Positions 34,617 to 44,854 of a DNA stretch of 64,000 bases are shown one piece after another (position 1 is the stretch's first letter; each line of letters starts with the position of its first letter). Position numbers and translations under genes: made by a program. Under the pieces are notes generated by a model. The model did not search any database. It was not told the origin of the DNA and worked only from the letters and a program-made list of their open reading frames with translations. Source of the DNA: Cyclobacteriaceae bacterium (GTDB lineage Bacteria > Bacteroidota > Bacteroidia > Cytophagales > Cyclobacteriaceae); contig JAGQYI010000026.1 in NCBI GenBank assembly GCA_020436165.1, positions 24,830 through 88,829 of the forward strand. The letters run 5' to 3'.

Positions 34617-35867
34617 ATGAAAACAATCTATAAAATTTCTCTTTTAAGTTTTTTACTGTCTATAGTCACAGTAGATGCCGGCTATTCTCAGGCAAAGACT
34701 TACGATTTTCCCAAACCAGTTGATACAACAACTCGTTCGATCAAATTACAGGAAAGAAGAACATTTGAAATTAGCCCAAATCTGTACGCAGATAATCAAT
34801 TTAGAGGAGCAAGGCTAAACAATGTTTCAGTGGATAATGGAATAATCGAGGCTTATATTGAACCGGAAAATGCACCAATCAATGCGAGTCCCTGGTACGC
34901 ATTCAGGCTTTGGTCGGTTGATAGTACCGAAACACGTACTGTGAAAATTTCTTATGCTGAAGATTATAAGCATCGCTACTGGCCAAAACTAAGCGATAAT
35001 GGAGATACTTGGATTGAAGCTGACTCTTCTGATGTAAAAGTAGCAGAAGATACCTCCTATGTAGAAATACGGTTAACCATTCCTATGGATACGATCTGGA
35101 TTGCAGCACAACCTATTGTTGACTCGAAAGATGTATACAATTGGTGTGAAAACCTGGCTAAAAATAGGCTTGTAGATTATAAAATAATTGGTAAATCAAC
35201 AGGTGGTAGGGATATCCCATTTATGATGATTTCTAATGGAAAGGAAAAGAAGAAGAAAGTCGTGGTTTTACTAAGTCGACAACACCCACCAGAAGTAACC
35301 GGTTTTTTTGCTTTGCAGGCATTTTTAGATGAGATATTGAAAGACTCCGAGCTAAGCAAAAATTTTTTAGATGACTATGTGCTGTTGGTTTATCCCATTT
35401 TAAACCCCGATGGAGTTGATGAAGGACATTGGAGGCACAACCTTGGGGGTATTGATCTTAACCGAGATTGGGCCTATTACCACCAAAAGGAAACTCGTGA
35501 AGTGGCAGACCATATTGTTGAAACAGTTAAAAAAATAAAGGGGAAGGTGGTCTTGGGATTAGATTTTCATAGCACCTGGTATGATGTCTATTATACACCT
35601 GCCCGCGATCTTGATATTGTGAATGTTGATTTTACAGACAAGTGGTTGAATTATATTAAGGGGAAAATTCCGGGGTATGATCCAAGAGATGAACCTTCCG
35701 GAATAACACAACCGGTATCAAAGGGTTGGTTTGTTACACAGTTCGGGGCCAATGGAATCACTTATGAGATAGGAGATTCAACCCCTAAGGAATTTATTAA
35801 AGAAAAATCGGAGATAGCAGCCGATGGTATGATGATGATATTATTGGACCCTGATAAATTTAAATGA
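34617..35867 (+). CDS. M14-family zinc carboxypeptidase
   Basis: A 416-residue secreted peptidase with a signal peptide ending near VDAGYSQA. An N-terminal beta-rich domain (about 30-165) precedes the catalytic domain (about 175-410). The zinc ligands are in SRQHPPEVTG (HxxE) and LDFHSTW (third ligand). GGIDLNRDW binds the substrate carboxylate and ITYEIGDSTP carries the catalytic glutamate. It lies 49 bases after the esterase gene and ends at a terminator shared with the convergent SusD gene. Confidence 0.9.
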   Translation: MKTIYKISLLSFLLSIVTVDAGYSQAKTYDFPKPVDTTTRSIKLQERRTFEISPNLYADNQFRGARLNNVSVDNGIIEAYIEPENAPINASPWYAFRLWSVDSTETRTVKISYAEDYKHRYWPKLSDNGDTWIEADSSDVKVAEDTSYVEIRLTIPMDTIWIAAQPIVDSKDVYNWCENLAKNRLVDYKIIGKSTGGRDIPFMMISNGKEKKKKVVVLLSRQHPPEVTGFFALQAFLDEILKDSELSKNFLDDYVLLVYPILNPDGVDEGHWRHNLGGIDLNRDWAYYHQKETREVADHIVETVKKIKGKVVLGLDFHSTWYDVYYTPARDLDIVNVDFTDKWLNYIKGKIPGYDPRDEPSGITQPVSKGWFVTQFGANGITYEIGDSTPKEFIKEKSEIAADGMMMILLDPDKFK

Positions 35868-35883
35868 TAAATAAATGCTTATT

Positions 35884-35915
35884 AAAAAAGCCAACCATTT
35901 ATGGTTGGCTTTTTT
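35884..35915. terminator. Bidirectional terminator between M14 and SusD genes
   Basis: AAAAAAGCCAACC and GGTTGGCTTTTTT form a strong stem with loop ATTTAT and A/T runs on both sides. It lies between two convergent genes. Confidence 0.88.
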
Positions 35916-35933
35916 AATTTGACCCAATTATCC

Positions 35934-37352
35934 CTATTGATTAATAGGTGTTGGTGTGAAAATATCAGGAATTGGATTGGGTGTATTGGGGTTATTCTGA
36001 ATCTCTGCATTTGGATACAACAACCGTTCAACAGGTTTTGTATTAGAAGGAGTGTTAAAAGGTATTGGAACCATAACGTCAGAATCAGACTTTCTTAATC
36101 TTCTCATATCGTCAAAAGGCATATAGGTGGTGTATCCACTAACATATCTTTCTTCAATTATTTCTCTTAGAATAGCCCTATCTACAGCAATATTGTCTGC
36201 GTTTTCCATTCCACCCGGTTGGAAATCGGCCAATACATAATCATCATACTGATAGGTATCACCTCCATTTACAACGTTAAAGGCATTGCCTGATCTTAGA
36301 TAACCTCTTAACTCGTTTAACTTGTCAATAGCGCCTTGATTGTCATTATTAACCCGTAAAATGCATTCTGCCCATATTAAAAGATTTTCTTCATAGGAGA
36401 CCAGTGGCATATCCGCATCAGCGGCATCAATGCCATTATCACTTGCTCCATCTCCATTTATGTACAGAAAGTTACGCCTGGCAGTTTCATCTGTCTTTGC
36501 ATTGTTACGGTTAAGCATCAGATCATCATAGAAAAAGCTGCCTGCCGCTGTCATGTCACCAGAACGACTACCGTTTTCGAGGATGTAAAACGTATTTGCA
36601 TTTCCAGGAGTTGTGATAACGGTACCAATCGGATGAAAGGCCATTGTATTTGAGGGTGAGCTAATTCCGTTAGCAACTTCTGAAAGAGCGCTTGAATAAT
36701 TTTTGGTTAATAGGTAAAATCTGGCTTTTAGAGTATGTGCCGATTCAATCCATGCGTCCAGATCACCATTGAAATAAATATCTGCACTACCAACAGAAGT
36801 GCTGGCACTTGAAAGCGTTGTGATTCCCCGATCAAGCAAGGTCTGAACAGAATTAAAAATATCTGCTTGACTATCATAGGTAGGAAATACCCCTAAACCT
36901 GCGTCAGCTGGTGCTGCTGTAGAATAGGGTATATCACCCCAAATAGACGCGGCTGTTCCAACTGCCAGCGCTTCATTAACATCTATAACACCCATTAATC
37001 CATCCGCATTTGGAGATAATTCACGCATATCTCTGTTTTGGATGAGGATACCATTGTACAGATGGGACCAGTTAGGATCAGAATCACCAGGTGAGTAATC
37101 ATAAATGTAAATGGTTTGTTGAACCAATCTAAGACCTACTAACCCACCGGTATAGTACATTGTAGATCTGAGTGCGTGTCCCTTATTTATTTGAGCATTT
37201 GCTAAAAGGGTGCCCTTGAGTAAAAGTTCCCCAGAAGGAATCGATACTAAATTATTTGGATTGTCATTAACATTCAGCCATTTTTCACACGAGCTGAATG
37301 ATGCCAATAATGTCATTATTACAATATATCTTAAAACTCTCATTTTTTTCAA
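35934..37352 (-). CDS. SusD/RagB-family nutrient-binding lipoprotein (SusD-like 2 type)
   Basis: A 472-residue outer-membrane lipoprotein. The lipobox is LASFSSC (Cys22), followed by EKWLNVNDNPNNL, the usual start of the second SusD group. The helical TPR-like scaffold includes ALAVGTAASIWGDIPYSTA and LKARFYLLTKNYSSALSE. The C-terminal part contains an EERYVSGYTTYMPFDDMRRL segment near the conserved family end. It forms the lid of the SusC transporter encoded 19 bases upstream. Closest family members bind peptides as well as glycans, so the cargo is open. Confidence 0.93.
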   Translation of the reverse strand: MKKMRVLRYIVIMTLLASFSSCEKWLNVNDNPNNLVSIPSGELLLKGTLLANAQINKGHALRSTMYYTGGLVGLRLVQQTIYIYDYSPGDSDPNWSHLYNGILIQNRDMRELSPNADGLMGVIDVNEALAVGTAASIWGDIPYSTAAPADAGLGVFPTYDSQADIFNSVQTLLDRGITTLSSASTSVGSADIYFNGDLDAWIESAHTLKARFYLLTKNYSSALSEVANGISSPSNTMAFHPIGTVITTPGNANTFYILENGSRSGDMTAAGSFFYDDLMLNRNNAKTDETARRNFLYINGDGASDNGIDAADADMPLVSYEENLLIWAECILRVNNDNQGAIDKLNELRGYLRSGNAFNVVNGGDTYQYDDYVLADFQPGGMENADNIAVDRAILREIIEERYVSGYTTYMPFDDMRRLRKSDSDVMVPIPFNTPSNTKPVERLLYPNAEIQNNPNTPNPIPDIFTPTPINQ

Positions 37353-37371
37353 TTTTAGTTTGTTAGTTCAG

Positions 37372-40300
37372 TTAGAGCCCTAACCTAAGTGTGAAAATGA
37401 ATGTACGTGCACCTGGATTGGTGAAATAGTCTATCCCCTGAGAGAATCCGACTCCTTGTTGGTTTATATCAGGATCAACGCCTTCTACACCCGTCCATAT
37501 AATCAGGTTTCTACCTGCTGCTGATAGCTCTACATAATCAATGCCTTTAGGCAATCCTTTACGTAAAGTATAACTAATAGAGGCTTCTCTAAGTCTCGTC
37601 CAGCTTCCATCTGTTATTGTTAATTCATTGAGTACTGCGTCACCAAATCCTTGTTTGGTTGTATACCAGCTTTGATCAAGCAGCACATCGCCACCACCGA
37701 AATTATGAATATTACCACGAACAGTAGTTCCTGCAGGGATTAAGTCCCCCGCATAATTGTACATGTCTTTGGTTAAGGTAACTTCATTTGCTGAATAGGC
37801 AATGGTTCCAAAGTTTCCAAGAATAAAATTGGTTCGTTGTGAAAAGTCATTGCCCTGAACAGTTTCGAACAATAGGTTCAAACGCAGGTTCTTATAGGAA
37901 GCATTAATTCCAAGTCCTCCTTTCCAATCCGGGTTGGGATCACCAACCACCTGATTGCCACTCAAATCTGTTTCAGGGAATCCGTGCGCATCAAAAACTT
38001 TGTTTCCATTTTCATCGCGTAATATTCCCTGGGTATAAAATACACCAAGAGGATATCCTTCAATAGCTACTGTTTGAACTGAACTGCCAATGCTAAAGTC
38101 GATCACACTTCCATTTGTTTTGACTACCAAGTTTTTATTTTTGCTGTAGTTCACGTCAAATCCTACTTTCCAGTCGTCTTTATCAAGGATTCTAAAACCG
38201 GTTTCAATCTCCACTCCTTTGTTGGTCATGTCGGCACCATTACCGAATATAGTTTCGAACCCAACTGATGTAGGAAGTTGTAATGTTAAGAAAAGGTCTT
38301 TTCCTTTATTAGAATAATAGGTGAATGAAAATGATATTCTGTTTTGTAAAAATCTTAGGTCAATGCCATATTCATTTTCCGTTTTAATTTCAGGCTTTAA
38401 ATCAGGATTACCTAATTGCTCATTTAATTGATATCCGCCTCCAAAATATACTAAATCCAGCCCGTCAGAAAATGAGGAGAATGATCCTACTTCATAAACA
38501 GTTTGATCTCGGTAAGGACTAGGTCCGTGTCCCACCAATCCATAGGTAAATCGTAATTTACCAAAATTAATCCATTGGGGAAGATCAAAGGTTTCAGAAG
38601 CAATCCATCCCAGTTCCAATGATGGATAGAAGAACGGATCTTTCAATGTTGAGACATTTTCATAGGCTCCAGATAAGGTCATTAGGAGCATGTTTTTATA
38701 GTCAAAGGTTGATGTTCCAAATAACCTGTTACTTCTTTGGTCATACCTTGTAATCTCACTATTAATATTATCTATGGATGTCAATTGATTTGGGGCGTAA
38801 ATTCCTCTAAAATTCTCTGTGAAATTGATAGCTTGTGAATAGTTGTTTTTCCTACTATTTGAGATCAAGCCAAACCCTAAATTGGTATTATTAGTAAGGC
38901 CTTCAATAATGTTAAAATTAAGTCGAGCAATAAAATCTGCGCTATAATCAAATGAAGTAATAACTTCATCCTCAAGTTCACCTCCTGTGCTTCCGGCCGA
39001 GTACTCTGGGAAAAAGTATAGTCTTGAGTCATTATACATATCTACACTTCCCCTTGCTACCAGGGTAACATTGCCATTTATTTTGTAGTCAAACTGGGTC
39101 GTACCAACAAATCGATTTACATCTGATGTGTTTAGCTGTTCATTTACTGTCCAAAGTGGATTATTATAGGTTGGGTTACCAGATTCACCTAGAGATCTAC
39201 GATAGGATCGTTGCCTGGAAGGTGTAACCACACCGGCATCATCCACATAATCACCAATGTAATGAGTTGCATCAAAGTCAGGTGCCATTCTTAACAAACC
39301 TAGATATACACCACCTGTGTTCGAACCTGTTTGGATCCTGTTAGATGACGAGGTGATAAAATTGGCTTTAAAATCCATTGTAAACTTATCCGTTATCTTC
39401 TGAGTTAAAGCACCCGTTAAATCAAGTTTATTGTAGTCTGCATTAACAATTATTCCTTCCTGAGCGGTATTGCTAAGCGAGAAATAATAGGTTGTATTAT
39501 CGGTACCTCCGTTTATAGAAAGTTTGTGATTCCATGAATAAGCAGTTTGAAATACCTGATCGAAGTTAGAATCTCTGTATACTTCTTTAGAATTTTTAGA
39601 AGTAATTGGGTAATAAGTGGTTCCATCTGTATATGATACAAAATGCCTTCCGGTAGTATTAACTTCATCTGCAGCTCCACTCCTGTCCGCAATTTTATCC
39701 CCCCAGGATGTAGCACTGTTGTTTACCCAATTTCCATTAATTCCCTGCCCAAATGTTGTTTGCAGATCATGTTTTCTGCTTATTTGATCAATTGATAAGC
39801 TAGATGAAAAGGTAATCTTTGGTTTGCCTTTTTGTCCTCTTTTGGTGGTAATTACTATTACGCCATTGATACCCCTTGAACCATAAACAGCGCCCGCTGA
39901 GGCACCTTTATACACCTGGAACGAAGCGATATCAGCCGGGTTAATATCATTTAAACGCGACTGTTGGTTAACCCCTGCATCTTGGGCAGCTTCAGATGAA
40001 AGTCCTCGTAAGTAATCGTTATTGTAAGGAACTCCATCCACAATGATCAAGGGCTGCCCCGTTCCACTTAATGTGCTTTGGCCTCTAACAGAAATATTAG
40101 AACCAGCACCTGGATCGCCAGAGGTTCCGGAAATTCTAACTCCTGCCATTTTACCACTTAAACCATCAATTAGCTTGTTCTCTCCTTGTAAAACCACCTT
40201 GTCAGCTTCAACCCTCGAATAGGTAGAAGAAATGTTATCACGTTTTTCTTTAAATCCGAGAGCTGAAATAACAACTTCAGATAATTCTTCTACATTTTCT

Positions 40301-40587
40301 GACAAGGTAACATCTATTACAGACTGGTTGCCAATGGCCACCTCCTGATCTGTATATCCTATGTAAGAAAAAACTAAGACAGCGTCTTTGCTGCCCACAC
40401 TAAGCGAATAGTTACCATCTGTATCTGTTACGGTACCGTTACTTGTACCTTTTTCCAGAATGGTAACCCCAATTAGAGGTTCCCCGGAATCGTCCTTGAC
40501 AACCCCCTTAACTGAAACCTGCGCCAATAATGCTGTCGAAAAAAATAGCATTATTGCCACACCAACAATAAGTTGTAAGCTTTTCAT
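37372..40587 (-). CDS. SusC/RagA-family TonB-linked outer-membrane transporter
   Basis: A 1071-residue protein. A signal peptide (ends ALLAQ, near residue 23) is followed by a CarboxypepD_reg domain (about 24-105) and the SusC plug signature: GQSTLSGTGQPLIIVDGVPY and PADIASFQVYKGASAGAVYG. The barrel fills the rest and ends FIFTLRLGL. With SusD it makes the lidded importer that captures oligomers outside the cell and pulls them in with TonB energy. Its position after peptidase genes suggests peptide or gamma-glutamyl cargo. Confidence 0.95.
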   Translation of the reverse strand: MKSLQLIVGVAIMLFFSTALLAQVSVKGVVKDDSGEPLIGVTILEKGTSNGTVTDTDGNYSLSVGSKDAVLVFSYIGYTDQEVAIGNQSVIDVTLSENVEELSEVVISALGFKEKRDNISSTYSRVEADKVVLQGENKLIDGLSGKMAGVRISGTSGDPGAGSNISVRGQSTLSGTGQPLIIVDGVPYNNDYLRGLSSEAAQDAGVNQQSRLNDINPADIASFQVYKGASAGAVYGSRGINGVIVITTKRGQKGKPKITFSSSLSIDQISRKHDLQTTFGQGINGNWVNNSATSWGDKIADRSGAADEVNTTGRHFVSYTDGTTYYPITSKNSKEVYRDSNFDQVFQTAYSWNHKLSINGGTDNTTYYFSLSNTAQEGIIVNADYNKLDLTGALTQKITDKFTMDFKANFITSSSNRIQTGSNTGGVYLGLLRMAPDFDATHYIGDYVDDAGVVTPSRQRSYRRSLGESGNPTYNNPLWTVNEQLNTSDVNRFVGTTQFDYKINGNVTLVARGSVDMYNDSRLYFFPEYSAGSTGGELEDEVITSFDYSADFIARLNFNIIEGLTNNTNLGFGLISNSRKNNYSQAINFTENFRGIYAPNQLTSIDNINSEITRYDQRSNRLFGTSTFDYKNMLLMTLSGAYENVSTLKDPFFYPSLELGWIASETFDLPQWINFGKLRFTYGLVGHGPSPYRDQTVYEVGSFSSFSDGLDLVYFGGGYQLNEQLGNPDLKPEIKTENEYGIDLRFLQNRISFSFTYYSNKGKDLFLTLQLPTSVGFETIFGNGADMTNKGVEIETGFRILDKDDWKVGFDVNYSKNKNLVVKTNGSVIDFSIGSSVQTVAIEGYPLGVFYTQGILRDENGNKVFDAHGFPETDLSGNQVVGDPNPDWKGGLGINASYKNLRLNLLFETVQGNDFSQRTNFILGNFGTIAYSANEVTLTKDMYNYAGDLIPAGTTVRGNIHNFGGGDVLLDQSWYTTKQGFGDAVLNELTITDGSWTRLREASISYTLRKGLPKGIDYVELSAAGRNLIIWTGVEGVDPDINQQGVGFSQGIDYFTNPGARTFIFTLRLGL

Positions 40588-40693
40588 GATATAGATTAGT
40601 TAAAACAAAAACCCTTATTTTAAGAGTTTTGCTTCTGAAAATAAGCAACAATTATTTAATATAAAATAATTTGTTCATAAAAAGCTAATTGGA

Positions 40694-42331
40694 CTAATCC
40701 GATTTCAGGACCAAACCGTCTCTTCTGGGGTCATTTGCACCTTCCCATTTACCGTTTTCTGTAGCCAGGCAATGAATTCCGCCAAAGTATGCATTCAAGC
40801 CATTTTTTGTTAGTGTGTAGGTAGGAAAAGCTACTTCAAACCCTCGCTTTCTAAAATCATATAACCATTCTACAGGGGTCGCAAGGTCTTCATAATATAT
40901 TTTATTATTCACGGAATGAAGTCTTGGATAAGCAACAATTTCCTCAACCGTCATATCGGTATCTGCCCAGAGCTGAACCAATTGTGAAACGCTTGAAATG
41001 ATTCGTGCACTACCCGGACTGCCAATAACTAGTTGGGTTTCATCATTCTTCTGTACAATTGTTGGGCTCATTGAAGAATAATTCATTTTCCATGGTCCAA
41101 TACTGAATGGATGCTCTTGTGGAACATCAAACTCAAAATCATCCATATAGGTATTGTAAAGAAATCCTAATTCTGAAGATGCAGCCCCTGCTCCAAAATA
41201 TGCGTTTATACTAGCTGTTACCGCCACCGCAAATCCATCCTTATCAATAATAGAGAAATGTGTGGTTTCACCTCCTGATTCTTCTTTTCCAATTGGTAAA
41301 TTACCCGGATAGGAATTTAACAACTCTCTGGCGTAATCCTTATTTAGTTTTGAAGTGAGCTGTGATGAGTTGCTAATAGGATGTTTTTTTCTTTCCGCTT
41401 GACCTAAGTGAATAGCTGTAAGCACTTTCTCAAATCGGCTTTTTGTACCAGGCTGCAATTCTTCTTTTGGATACTCATCAAGCATATTTAGAATTAAGAG
41501 CGCTGTCCAGCCACCGCATGGGGGAGGTTGAGAGTAGACGTCATAGTCTCTAAAAGTAGTATGAACAGGTGTTAACTCTTTTGGATCAGGAAAACGAGCT
41601 AGATCCTCTGCAGTTATCCAACCACCATTTTCTTCCATGTCCTGAGCAATAAGTTTTGCAATTTCGCCATGGTAGAAGTCATCAGCACCTTTTGAAGCAA
41701 GTCGCTGCAATGTTTTGGCTAAGACAGGTTGCTTCAGGGTATCTCCAGGTGCTGGAATAGTTCCATCCGACATAAGAAAGAAGGATGTATTGAATGGGCT
41801 ATTTCTTAATTTGGATTCATAACTTTTGTATACTTTATGACGAAAGGAGCCAACTACAAAACCATTTGATGCATACGAAATTGCCGGAGCTAAAACTTCT
41901 TCCCAACTAACATTTCCACTTCCATATTTCTCGAAAATATATCCCATCACTTTAACGGTTGAGGGAATCGTACTTTTTAAGTGATAGGTTAGATCACTTT
42001 TTTTTGCTGTTAGAGGTGTTTTAAGTGGTGAAATGGTAGCCCCGTTAATGGAAATAGGTTTTTTACCGGGGAATGCCATTAATATTTGTGTACCACCACC
42101 CAAACCCGACATAGCAGGTTCGCTAACACCTAATGCAAATGAAGCGGCAATAGCTGCATCAATAGCATTCCCCCCTTTATTCATAATTTCAATGGCAGCT
42201 TTGGTGGCTTCAGGAGAAGCGGTGCTCACAACTCCATATTCGGACGTTGTTTCGTTTTTATCTTTAGCGGGTTCCCCACAAGAAACTAAAACCCCGCATA
42301 GGATTAAAACTAGTTTGGTAGTCTTCATCAT
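40694..42331 (-). CDS. ggt: Gamma-glutamyltransferase, lipoprotein form
   Basis: A 545-residue Ntn-hydrolase with a lipobox (GVLVSC, Cys18). N-terminal features are EYGVVSTASPEATKAA and GGNAIDAAIAA; the autoprocessing and nucleophile site is GGETTHFSI with Thr356. The small-subunit part has ASSELGFLYNTYMDDF and SMSPTIV. It hydrolyses or transfers gamma-glutamyl groups from glutathione and related peptides in the periplasm. An internal EEVLAPAI stretch and the C-terminal RRDGLVL are normal. Its start overlaps the aminotransferase stop. Confidence 0.92.
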   Translation of the reverse strand: MMKTTKLVLILCGVLVSCGEPAKDKNETTSEYGVVSTASPEATKAAIEIMNKGGNAIDAAIAASFALGVSEPAMSGLGGGTQILMAFPGKKPISINGATISPLKTPLTAKKSDLTYHLKSTIPSTVKVMGYIFEKYGSGNVSWEEVLAPAISYASNGFVVGSFRHKVYKSYESKLRNSPFNTSFFLMSDGTIPAPGDTLKQPVLAKTLQRLASKGADDFYHGEIAKLIAQDMEENGGWITAEDLARFPDPKELTPVHTTFRDYDVYSQPPPCGGWTALLILNMLDEYPKEELQPGTKSRFEKVLTAIHLGQAERKKHPISNSSQLTSKLNKDYARELLNSYPGNLPIGKEESGGETTHFSIIDKDGFAVAVTASINAYFGAGAASSELGFLYNTYMDDFEFDVPQEHPFSIGPWKMNYSSMSPTIVQKNDETQLVIGSPGSARIISSVSQLVQLWADTDMTVEEIVAYPRLHSVNNKIYYEDLATPVEWLYDFRKRGFEVAFPTYTLTKNGLNAYFGGIHCLATENGKWEGANDPRRDGLVLKSD

Positions 42332-43608
42332 TATAAAGCTTTAAGCCATTGTTTTAATACAGCCATTGATTCTTTCATTGAAGGACAATGATCAATTAAA
42401 GAGTGCTGATCAATTTCAGGGCTTTCAGTAATTACTCTTAAAAGTTCAGCCCCATCGAAATCGACATAAGAAAGCCTGCAAGTAATTTCTTCCGCTGGTC
42501 TTCCGAACGCAGACCCCGGAAGTAAGGCAACACCAGTCTCAACAAGGAGCGTTTCGCAAAACTCTGCAGAGGTATTTACACCTTTCTTGCTAAGGGCTTT
42601 TTTGAAATTTTTAAAATTTGGAAACAAATAAAAACCTCCTTCTGCTTTAGGCATGGTTACACTCATTTCTATGAGTTCAGAATATACATATCCGGCCACC
42701 ATTTCAAGAACCTTCTTTGAGTTTTTAACATGTTCTTCAATTGCTTGACTCCCCTCAAACGCCTTGATAGCTGCATATTGAACTGGCGCACTGACCGCAC
42801 TAAAAGATTCACTTGCCAGCGCCATCATAGCGGAAAGGACTTCACTTAATTCTTTTGGGAAACAAAATGTGCCTAGCCTCCATCCCCCGGCCCCGCACCA
42901 TTTGCTCAATCCACTGCTTACGATAGTTCCTTCCGGGTAAAAGCTTGCCAGTGAATGGTGTGAACCTTCAAAAGTTAGTGCTCCATATATTTCATCGGCA
43001 ACCACTATTAAAGCATGTTTTCGCGCAACTTCTGAAAGTGCTTTCAGGTCCTTTTTAGAATATGTTACTCCCACAGGATTGCTAGGGTAATTTAAAATGA
43101 GGATTTTCTGCTTATCTGAGCAGTTTTTGCAGACCGTATCAAGTTTTTCTGGTGTAATTCGCCATCCGTCTTTTTCTTCAGCGTCAATCCAATAGACGTT
43201 GCTATTCACAATATGCGCCTGAGGCTCATAAGACACCCAACTGGGTGAAGGCAAAAGTACATCTGCATCACAAACCATTTTCAGACCCAGAATGAGTTCC
43301 TTAGAGCCGGGTCCAATCATTATTTGATTTATTGGATACTCTAATTGCAGGTATGATTTATAGTAATCTGAAACTGCTTTTCGAAGGGGCATCAATCCTT
43401 GAACAGGTAGATAGTCTTTTTCACCAGCATAGTGGCGCAAAGAATCAACAACTTCAGCAGGAATAGGGAACGGGGACTGCCCAAACCCTAGCCGAAACAC
43501 TTTTTTCCCCTGGGAAATCAATTCTTTTGATCGTTCATTGATCAAAAGAGTAGCGGATGGAACCAGTGACCCAATTGACGGACGAATAATACTCTTTTTC
43601 AACTCCAT
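42331..43608 (-). CDS. Class I/II pyridoxal-phosphate aminotransferase
   Basis: A 425-residue fold-type I PLP enzyme. GFGQSPFPIPAEVVDSL, GPGSKELI and LPSPSWVSYEPQAHI lie in the N-terminal half. NYPSNPVGVTYSKKDL carries the cofactor-binding asparagine, VADEIYGALTF the aspartate, and SSGLSKWCGAGGWRLG the Schiff-base lysine. It resembles aspartate/aromatic aminotransferases, but the substrate cannot be fixed. Its place in a peptide-uptake operon suggests a role in breaking down released amino acids. It is cytoplasmic, unlike its exported neighbours. Confidence 0.88.
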   Translation of the reverse strand: MELKKSIIRPSIGSLVPSATLLINERSKELISQGKKVFRLGFGQSPFPIPAEVVDSLRHYAGEKDYLPVQGLMPLRKAVSDYYKSYLQLEYPINQIMIGPGSKELILGLKMVCDADVLLPSPSWVSYEPQAHIVNSNVYWIDAEEKDGWRITPEKLDTVCKNCSDKQKILILNYPSNPVGVTYSKKDLKALSEVARKHALIVVADEIYGALTFEGSHHSLASFYPEGTIVSSGLSKWCGAGGWRLGTFCFPKELSEVLSAMMALASESFSAVSAPVQYAAIKAFEGSQAIEEHVKNSKKVLEMVAGYVYSELIEMSVTMPKAEGGFYLFPNFKNFKKALSKKGVNTSAEFCETLLVETGVALLPGSAFGRPAEEITCRLSYVDFDGAELLRVITESPEIDQHSLIDHCPSMKESMAVLKQWLKAL

Positions 43609-43672
43609 TTAAATAAGAGAAGAAATTTAGAATTTAATTTTAATATTTAGCCCTTTACAAAATTATTTTTCA

Positions 43673-44815
43673 CTAAAAATGTTTAAAGAGAAAAATAGTA
43701 AGCAACCCCCAACTGGTACCAGTTACCATACTTAAAATGGCCAATAGTATGGCATGCGGCATCAATTCTTTTTTATAAGCAGAAGTAACAGCAGGTGCTG
43801 TTGAAATACCTCCGAGATTGGCCATGCTGCCAATAGCAACCCAGGCTACATTTAGCTTCATGAGTTTTGATGCACCAAGCAAAAATATGAAATGACCGAT
43901 TAACCATATCATAACAAGCAGCACAAAGTTGAACGGTAAATTGAGATTCGTGAAATTTAGCTTAAGTCCCAGAATTGCCATTATAAGAAGAATGCATATC
44001 CCTGAGATCTTTAAGACAAGTGTATGATTCCATTGTTTGATGCTATTGCCAAAAACAAGTCCAACAACTGAAAGAACTAAAATGGCAGATAAAAAATTTA
44101 ATTTTAAAAATGCTATCAGGAGAGTTGTTAGTAATAGCATTGCAATAGTAATACTGTTTGAGAGTGCCTTTTTACTATTTGTTTTATCTTTTTTGTGCTC
44201 AACAATAGGTATTGGATTATAAATTTTTAAAGCATGGTTTATCTGGTCACTTCTTTTAATAAACTGGAACATGAGAATAGTCCAGGTGTTTACAAGTATA
44301 TTGTCCAGAACAAGAATGGAAAGGAATAGGGGTTCAGATGTTCCTGTCAGCTCTTTTAAGACCAACTGACTTGTGCTTCCTCCAATCCAGCCACCAACAA
44401 TTGGGGTTAATCCTTTCCAATATTCATTATCGATAAACAGGGCAGTGGTGTTATGGTCAACCAGGCCAAAGATGATAACCAGGAAAACGGGTAAAGTTGA
44501 AATAACAAGAGAGCCAAATACGAAAAGAAGTATAGGTTTTAACCCAACAATACGTAGCTCTTTGATAGACAATGCACTCATCACGGCTAAAACTGTGAAA
44601 GGCAGTATCCACTCTTTACTGAATTGATGAATTCTTCCTGCCGAGAGGTCCATCCCTGAAACATAGGTGAATAAGGCAGGGATAACATAAGCAAACAGAA
44701 TAGCAGGGAACCACTCCAGAACCAGTCGTATCCATTTGTTTGGTGAATTGCGTACCCATAATACAAAACCCAGGGTAACTGCAACCACAAGTATGGATAT
44801 TACTAAATTATTCAT
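43673..44815 (-). CDS. DUF819-family membrane protein (putative transporter)
   Basis: A 380-residue protein with about ten or eleven TM segments. The family signature includes WIGGSTSQLVLKELTGT and LVLDNILVNTWTILMF in the middle, and IGSMANLGGISTAPAVTSAY near the C-terminus, where a conserved GG-T-AP motif recurs in an inverted-repeat fold. A charged cytoplasmic loop (about 190-215) separates the two halves. The family is thought to move amino acids or peptides; no substrate is proven. It is the only inner-membrane carrier in this operon. Confidence 0.82.
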   Translation of the reverse strand: MNNLVISILVVAVTLGFVLWVRNSPNKWIRLVLEWFPAILFAYVIPALFTYVSGMDLSAGRIHQFSKEWILPFTVLAVMSALSIKELRIVGLKPILLFVFGSLVISTLPVFLVIIFGLVDHNTTALFIDNEYWKGLTPIVGGWIGGSTSQLVLKELTGTSEPLFLSILVLDNILVNTWTILMFQFIKRSDQINHALKIYNPIPIVEHKKDKTNSKKALSNSITIAMLLLTTLLIAFLKLNFLSAILVLSVVGLVFGNSIKQWNHTLVLKISGICILLIMAILGLKLNFTNLNLPFNFVLLVMIWLIGHFIFLLGASKLMKLNVAWVAIGSMANLGGISTAPAVTSAYKKELMPHAILLAILSMVTGTSWGLLTIFLFKHF

Positions 44816-44854
44816 CGGTTAAGTATTGCATGGAATAAGTCATGAATTACCACC